Shown in pieces: positions 52,498 to 56,469 of a stretch of 56,469 nt of DNA. The DNA lies in assembly GCA_002840675.1 (NCBI GenBank), contig PHBR01000005.1, positions 1-56,469 on the forward strand, in the 5' to 3' direction. The position numbers and the translations under genes are program-made. The notes beneath the pieces were generated by a model. The model was not told the origin of the DNA and searched no databases. It was given only the letters and a program-made list of their open reading frames with translations. The first letter of the stretch is position 1. Each line of letters opens with the position of its first letter. This DNA comes from Chloroflexi bacterium HGW-Chloroflexi-9 (GTDB lineage Bacteria > Chloroflexota > Dehalococcoidia > UBA2979).

Positions 52498-53294
52498 CGG
52501 GCTTGAGCCTGCACGGCCATCTGCGCGTAGGCGGCTTCAATGAGCGGCCGAAGCTCGAACCGTCGCACCAGATAGCAGCGAAAAGTCCCTGTAGGCGTCG
52601 CCTCCTCCTCTAAGGCCTCCTTGAGGGCATCGAACTCATCGTCGGACCAGTGCAATTCGTCGAAGACTAGAACGAGTCGCAGGAGCTGGGGCATCGTTCC
52701 CGCACTGGAGATCGCGCGCCCCAGCCGTTCGTACTCGTCTTGCCTGTTTGCGTCCCACAATCTTTCAGAAGTGAAATGCAAGATCTCAGGCACCTTCTCG
52801 TGCCACGCTTTGACGAGTGCTCGGTAGCCGTCCGCCGCAACGCCGCTTGCAGGAGGCGTCGTGCCAGCCTTGACCTCGCAATACGCGAACGCCGAAATCT
52901 CGTCCGCGTCCAGACGCACCGCAAACACGTCGGTCAGGTGGGGAGACCAGTCGTGATTGAACTTGTAGCGCAGCTTCTCGATGGGGCGAGATAGGCCCTC
53001 TTCAGCCTCGATCAAGCGCCCAGCGGTGATCTCGCCAAAATCGGCCACGCGAATGCTGAGCTTCGAGGAGATACGTCGCTTAGCGATGTACTCAACGAGG
53101 GAGTCGTGGCCCTGCTTCTGAAGAACTGAGGTGAGGTAGGCGGGATCAGAGAGGCCTTCGAGCAGGAACGATCCCAAAGTTGGAGCATCAGCTATCAGGA
53201 TCGCCCGAAGCAACTCGAAACCCGACAGATCGCCCTCTTGGATTTCGTACCAGTCTGAGGTCACGCTGCGACGCCCATGAGAGCCACCTGCCAC
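52494..53294 (-). CDS. hamA: Hachiman nuclease HamA (DUF1837)
   Basis: 266 residues. The DUF1837 core has FGEITAGRLIEAEEGLSRPI with Gly-Glu (87-88), the basic turn EKLRYK, an Asp at 122 in LTDVFAVRL, and FAYCEVKAG with Glu140-x-Lys142, giving a PD-(D/E)xK-type nuclease centre. Then helices (GYRALVKAWHEKVPEILHFT) and a C-terminal strand. HamA degrades DNA when released by HamB, stopping phage and host. The frame opens at a GTG at 53294; a second GTG at codon 11 (VTSDWYEI) may be the real start. It forms a two-gene leftward operon with hamB. Confidence 0.88.
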   Translation of the reverse strand: MAGGSHGRRSVTSDWYEIQEGDLSGFELLRAILIADAPTLGSFLLEGLSDPAYLTSVLQKQGHDSLVEYIAKRRISSKLSIRVADFGEITAGRLIEAEEGLSRPIEKLRYKFNHDWSPHLTDVFAVRLDADEISAFAYCEVKAGTTPPASGVAADGYRALVKAWHEKVPEILHFTSERLWDANRQDEYERLGRAISSAGTMPQLLRLVLVFDELHWSDDEFDALKEALEEEATPTGTFRCYLVRRFELRPLIEAAYAQMAVQAQAR

Positions 53295-53376
53295 GCGGGA
53301 ACTGTAACGCGGCTAATTCCGACCTAGCGTTTTCGCCGGGCTAGCTGTCCACTAGCCTCGGTCATCGCGGGGGTAT

Positions 53377-53483
53377 CTCTGCTCGGTAAGCAGAGGGTCG
53401 GCCCACACTTCAACACTTTACGGGAAAGCAGGGGGTTACGAAGCCGGCGCCCCTTCACGGCAAGAGCAGAGGGTCACGGAACC
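53377..53483. repeat. Degenerate tRNA-Gly-like repeat cluster
   Basis: Three imperfect units spaced about 37-40 nt: a hairpin CTCTGCT-CGGTA-AGCAGAG followed by GGTCGG (53377-53400); AAAGCAGGGGGTTACG (53425-53440); and AGCAGAGGGTCACGG (53465-53479). They echo the anticodon stem and T-arm side of the tRNA-Gly fragment next door, on the opposite strand. AGCAGAGGGTCAC (53465-53477) is a perfect 13-bp inverted match to 53558-53570. They look like relics of repeated integration or recombination at the tRNA. Confidence 0.5.
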
Positions 53484-53493
53484 GCGACGAAAC

Positions 53494-53511
53494 ACCCGCC
53501 ATCAGGCGGGC
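53494..53511. terminator. Hairpin beyond the tRNA-Gly fragment
   Basis: CCCGCC (53495-53500), loop ATCA and GGCGGG (53505-53510) form a perfect stem followed by CTTCTCGTT on the plus strand and TGTTTCGTC on the minus strand. Its position downstream of the minus-strand tRNA end fits a tRNA terminator. Confidence 0.6.
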
Positions 53512-53531
53512 TTCTCGTTGAGTGCGAAGTC

Positions 53532-53600
53532 TGGAGCGGCAGACCGGATTCGAACCGGTGACCCTCTGCTTGGGAAGCAGATGCTCTGCCATCTACCTCG
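53532..53600 (-). tRNA. tRNA-Gly(CCC), 3' part well preserved, 5' part abnormal
   Basis: On the minus strand the anticodon arm TCTGC-TTCCCAA-GCAGA (anticodon CCC), T arm ACCGG-TTCGAAT-CCGGT, 3' acceptor CTGCCGC and TCCA match a typical tRNA-Gly(CCC). The 5' side fails: the D arm is incomplete (GATGGCAGAGC), and the 5' acceptor GCGGCAG is missing because the BTAD gene ends there (stop at 53602). I read it as a tRNA whose 5' end was replaced by an insertion, i.e. an attachment-site fragment, although a divergent working tRNA cannot be fully excluded. Confidence 0.6.
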
Positions 53601-53601
53601 G

Positions 53602-54381
53602 TTACTGTCCGCTCCCCGTCCGGAGCAGCCCCGCAACCAGCTTTCGCAAGTCTCCCGATGGCTCGATCCCCAGAGCAGCGTGTAGCCGCCCCCGGAACTC
53701 CAGGTAACAGCGCGCGGCCTGGGCGCGGTTCCCCTCGGCGAGGTGGGCGCTGACCAGCAGCTGCGCCGCGCTCTCCCGCAGCGGGTCCACCCGCAGCACC
53801 TCATAGACCGCGGCCACCGCCAGGGCGAACTCTCCCCGCCTCAAGAGCCGGGCCGCCTGCGCCTCGTGTGCGTAGAGCAGGAGTTCCTGGAGCCGCAGAC
53901 GCTCCACCGCCACCCACTCCTCTTCCCAGGCTGGCAGCAGCAGTGGCATCCCCTCGAACGGCTCCTCGGCACGCGGATCGCCGCCGTCCCTCTGGAGCAC
54001 GCGCAGCGCCTGCGCCTCCCGCTGCCAGATGTCGACGTCGACCGTATCGGCGAGCCGCACGGTGCTGGCGTCGGCCGCGATCAGTCCCGGGCAGGCCGCC
54101 TGCAGACCGGAGATGGCGTTGCGGAGACTGCCGCGGGCGCTCACGGACGGCAGGTGCGGCCAGAGCCGCGACGCGGCGAGGTGGCGCGGGAGCGGAGCGC
54201 CGTGGAGCGCAGTCAGTGCGACGAGTCGCTGGCCGGCAAGCGGGAGCCGGACCGGAGATCCCGTGCCGTCGCAGACAGTGAAGTCTCCGAGCAGCACCAG
54301 CGAGGTGCGCCGCGAGTGCCCGAGCTGGGGACTCTGCGGGCGCGGACGGGCATGCCCCCGTCCGTTCCGTCGCGCGGCCAT
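53602..54381 (-). CDS. BTAD/SARP-type regulator
   Basis: 259 residues. The N-terminal half resembles the winged helix of SARP proteins (LVLLGDFTVCDGTGSPVRLP, SLRNAISGLQAACPG), and the second half is the bacterial transcriptional activation domain of TPR-like helices (EEWVAVERLRLQELLLYAHE, RGEFALAVAAVYEVLRVDPL, AQLLVSAHLAEGNRAQAARC). Start chosen at the ATG at 54381, with GAGGA 10 nt upstream; an upstream TTG at 54492 extends the frame by 37 residues. Its last 116 bp are duplicated at 47.2 kb. The target genes are unknown; the pilus genes lie beyond on the opposite strand. The stop merges with the tRNA-Gly fragment. Confidence 0.8.
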   Translation of the reverse strand: MAARRNGRGHARPRPQSPQLGHSRRTSLVLLGDFTVCDGTGSPVRLPLAGQRLVALTALHGAPLPRHLAASRLWPHLPSVSARGSLRNAISGLQAACPGLIAADASTVRLADTVDVDIWQREAQALRVLQRDGGDPRAEEPFEGMPLLLPAWEEEWVAVERLRLQELLLYAHEAQAARLLRRGEFALAVAAVYEVLRVDPLRESAAQLLVSAHLAEGNRAQAARCYLEFRGRLHAALGIEPSGDLRKLVAGLLRTGSGQ

Positions 54382-54639
54382 CCGATCCAGTTCCTCACTG
54401 GCCGTCGATGCCGGGCCGCAACCGGCATCACGCCCCACCTTCAGTCGCTTCGTGAGCCGCCCGCGAGACGATGTCATCGAAACCGAGCGCAATAACAGCG
54501 TACCAAATCTCGTCAGCCCTGAACCCCACGTCGTTGAGCCAGATTCGATGGTTCGGAGGGGCGTAAAACACGCCCAAACAGGCCGATCGTACGCACTTCT
54601 CGACGCTGGTTGTTACGGGGTGCCCGTAGCGTCCCGCGC

Positions 54640-54927
54640 ATGTTCGAACCGCACCGCTCACTGACCGACTTCCTCCTCGTCCGGGCACGGGTAGAGCCCG
54701 GGCACGAGCACCCGCTGCGCGTGCTGATCCACCGTCGCGGCATGGACCGCGCGGACGTGGGCACGGAGGAGGGATTCGCCGACGCGGACAGCGCCGCCGC
54801 TTGCGTGCGGTCCTGGCTGAACGGCGTCGTACGCCGCTGGGAGGGCGGGGAGCGGTCACTGCCTCCGCCCCCAGAGGAATACTCCCGCTCAGCCGCTGAC
54901 GCTGCAGACGCGGACAGAGAGGAGTAG
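54640..54927 (+). CDS. Small hypothetical protein ahead of pilus genes
   Basis: 95 residues, beginning MFEPHRSLTDFLLVRARVEP, with a helical middle and an acidic Pro/Ser-rich tail. It ends 5 nt before the SAF-domain gene, so it is cotranscribed with it. No family recognised. It is probably a conserved small gene of the pilus locus. Confidence 0.55.
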   Translation: MFEPHRSLTDFLLVRARVEPGHEHPLRVLIHRRGMDRADVGTEEGFADADSAAACVRSWLNGVVRRWEGGERSLPPPPEEYSRSAADAADADREE

Positions 54928-54932
54928 ACGAG

Positions 54933-55616
54933 GTGGCCTCTGGTACCACCGCCGGCCGTGCCCGCAGCTGGGCAGTCCCGCGGGTCGACCTCCGCATCCT
55001 GATCGGCATCGGCCTGGTCGCGGTCGCCCTGGCCGGCGGCCTGACCCTCGCGAATTCGCTCCGCATCACAGACCCCTTCGTCGTTGCCGCACGGACGATC
55101 CCGGCGGGACACGTCATCGAGGCGGCGGACCTCGCGGTCGGGGAGGCCCGCCTCGAAGGCAGCCTCGGAGCGCTGGCGTTCGCGGGGAGCGACCTCGCGA
55201 GCATCGTCGGTCAGACGGCAGGCAGGCCGATCCACGAGGGAGCCTTGGTGCTGCGCCCCGACCTGGGCGCCGGCCCGGTGCTCGGTCCGGACGACGTGGC
55301 CGTGACGGTGGCGATGAGCGCCGACGCGGTCTTCGGCAACCTGCGGCGCGGAGACCAGGTCGCCGTGATGGCCACCTCCGAGCCCGGCCGCCCGCAGAGT
55401 CAGACGGGGACGCTGCTGGAGCGCGCGACCGTCTACCACGTGGCCTTCGACGCCAGCCGCGTGAGCATCGGCGGCGGTGGCGGGAGCGAGGAGGATGGGC
55501 GGATCACGAACGTGACGCTGGTCGTGCCTCGCGCGGAAGCGGAGGCGGTCACGCACGCGCTCGTCAATGGACGGCTCACGCTGCTGCCGGTGGCGCCGGC
55601 GGAGGTCGCGCGATGA
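54933..55616 (+). CDS. cpaB: SAF-domain CpaB/RcpC-like Flp pilus assembly protein
   Basis: 227 residues. One N-terminal membrane helix (LRILIGIGLVAVALAGGLTL) is followed by an SAF/beta-clip domain: FVVAARTIPAGHVIEAADLA and IVGQTAGRPIHEGALVLRPD. A C-terminal domain (VAVTVAMSADAVFGNLRRGD, VTLVVPRAEAEAVTHAL) matches CpaB/RcpC of Tad-type Flp pilus systems, a periplasmic component that helps secretin or pilus assembly. The GTG start at 54933 and the ATGA coupling to the CpaE-like gene support an operon. Confidence 0.8.
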   Translation: MASGTTAGRARSWAVPRVDLRILIGIGLVAVALAGGLTLANSLRITDPFVVAARTIPAGHVIEAADLAVGEARLEGSLGALAFAGSDLASIVGQTAGRPIHEGALVLRPDLGAGPVLGPDDVAVTVAMSADAVFGNLRRGDQVAVMATSEPGRPQSQTGTLLERATVYHVAFDASRVSIGGGGGSEEDGRITNVTLVVPRAEAEAVTHALVNGRLTLLPVAPAEVAR

Positions 55617-56236
55617 GCCGCCTCGCCGGCAGCACTCCGATGCGGGTGATCCTCGCTGCGGGCGACCGCGCGCTGGAGCGGCGGCTCGTCGACGAACTGC
55701 CTCACGAAGGTGTGACGGTCGTCGCTCGCTGCCTGGACGGGGCCAGCCTCGTCGAGGAGTGCTCCCTGACGCCGGCCGACGCCGTCCTCGTGTCGGCCGG
55801 CCTGCACGGCCTCGGCGACGCGACGCTCCTGGCGATCCGCCAGCAGCGGCTGCCGGTCGTGCTGATGGCGTCGGACGAGCGCCAGACGGACCGGTTCGCG
55901 ACCTCCGCCGCGGTCATCCCGGCGTCCGCGCAGACCTCCACGATCGCCGCCGCACTCGTCGCCGAAGCATCGGATGGGCTGCAGGCTGCGCCTCCCGCGG
56001 CGGCCCCGGGACGCCCTGACCCGGGGCCGGTCTCGACCGGTGCGCCCGAGCATCGCGGTCACGTGACCGCGGTCACGAGCGGCAAGGCCGCCCCCGGTAA
56101 GACCACGCTCGCCATCGCGGTCGCGGCCGAGCTCGCCGCACAGGGATACGTGACCGTCCTCGTCGACGCCGACCTGCGCGGCGGCAACGTCGCTCCCTAC
56201 CTCGGCCTCGACCCCCGTCGCGGCCTCGTCGGCCTG
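55613..56236 (+). CDS. CpaE-like Flp pilus ATPase, truncated at a junction
   Basis: The first ~130 residues form a receiver-like fold without full phospho-sites (MRVILAAGDRALERRLVDEL, ADAVLVSAGLHG). A ParA/MinD-type domain follows: VTSGKAAPGKTTLAIAVAAE (deviant Walker A, CpaE-like) and VTVLVDADLRGGNVAPYLGL. CpaE localises Flp pilus assembly. The ATG at 55613 overlaps the CpaB stop. CpaE character stops at about 56236; the frame stays open to the window edge, but the downstream sequence is the complement of a PAS domain. So the gene is broken, or the assembly is chimeric here. Confidence 0.7.
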
Positions 56237-56469
56237 GGTAATGTCCACGAACGTAAATATGAACCGGTCGGCTATGAGCGCGGCTTCCCCGATGCAGGTA
56301 CGGAACGACCCGTCCTTGCAGCGGAGGCTTCCCTTGAGCGGGCCTTCCGGCCGTTCGCCCTTGCGCAGCTTGTCGGTATAGGTCGCCCAGAATTGCATAG
56401 CCTCCTGCCGGCTCGCCTCTTCCGGATACACGGCCAGCAACCAGTCGGCCTCGGTCCCTATCTCGGGCC
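56237..56469 (-). CDS. PAS-domain fragment, opposite strand, cut by window edge
   Basis: The last ~233 nt read leftward encode a PAS-type fold: EADWLLAVYPEEASRQEAMQ, a helix WATYTDKLRKGERP, LKGSLRCKDGSFRTCIGEAA and DRFIFTFVDIT. Typical PAS sequences end at the DIT, exactly where the CpaE complement starts. Composition is less GC-rich than the neighbouring pilus genes. It is probably part of a sensor kinase from another locus or another organism. Confidence 0.6.

Noticed and set aside
1..56469. CRISPR arrays or cas genes
   Set aside because: No regular repeat-spacer pattern was seen. The clustered repeats at 53.4 kb are tRNA-derived and only three irregular units.

Overview
The window is a high-GC bacterial chromosome segment, probably from a member of the Chloroflexota (Thermomicrobia-like). 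The basis is a BTAD-type regulator, a CpaB/CpaE pilus pair and GC-rich chemotaxis and two-component genes together; the phylum call is inference and has not been tested by a search. Most of the window is accessory DNA: anti-phage genes, a plasmid-like replication module, truncated gene copies and tRNA-derived fragments.

Layout. 1-7.2 kb: a chemotaxis and two-component cluster (CheW, an OmpR-type regulator, a methyl-accepting chemotaxis protein, a receiver protein and a hybrid kinase). Three receivers here have lost or replaced the phosphoacceptor Asp, and the kinase is split by a 1-nt change in a C6 tract. 7.3-8.5 kb: an island edge with a truncated helicase C-terminus and a tRNA-Leu-like 3' fragment. 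8.5-14.0 kb: an AlbA_2-type protein, then a three-gene polysaccharide operon (NodU/CmcH carbamoyltransferase, DXD glycosyltransferase, and a GT25-GH16 fusion). 14.5-20.7 kb: a defence island with a SIR2-like protein, a middle component and a Rad50-like ATPase in overlapping frames, plus a frameshifted AbiTii gene and a membrane PIN protein.

21.1-32.7 kb: a long leftward module that looks like an integrated plasmid backbone (ParB-like protein, SNF2-type helicase, DUF6094-type methyltransferase, ArdC-like antirestriction protein, Rad52-family annealing protein, CHC2/TOPRIM primase and small proteins). No relaxase or integrase is visible. 33.7-35.0 kb: a serpin lipoprotein. 35.4-36.8 kb: Kiwa (kwaA-kwaB). 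36.9-37.1 kb: an IS3-type remnant. 37.3-45.1 kb: a restriction-like island with Vsr, two DUF4928 paralogues, a C5-cytosine methyltransferase and a tightly overlapped ParB-like/helicase/DUF3883 operon. 45.3-48.7 kb: a small protein, a TIR effector, a truncated BTAD-gene copy and a SEC-C protein. 48.8 kb: a 129-bp MITE-like element. 49.0-53.3 kb: Hachiman (hamA-hamB, the latter with a C-terminal HIRAN-like domain). 53.4-54.4 kb: tRNA-Gly-derived fragments and a BTAD regulator. 54.6-56.2 kb: the start of a Flp-type pilus cluster. The last ~230 bases encode a PAS fragment on the opposite strand that abuts the CpaE frame abruptly, which may be a chimera.

The region reads as a layered defence island built around a plasmid-derived backbone. 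Different genes appear to monitor different things: DNA ends (Hachiman, the Rad50-like set), the membrane (Kiwa), nucleotide-signalling effectors (TIR, SIR2) and DNA modification (methyltransferase/DUF4928/Vsr). The strongest candidates for something undescribed are the SIR2/middle/Rad50-like set with its AbiTii and PIN neighbours, and the DUF4928-methyltransferase island containing the ParB-like/helicase/DUF3883 trio.
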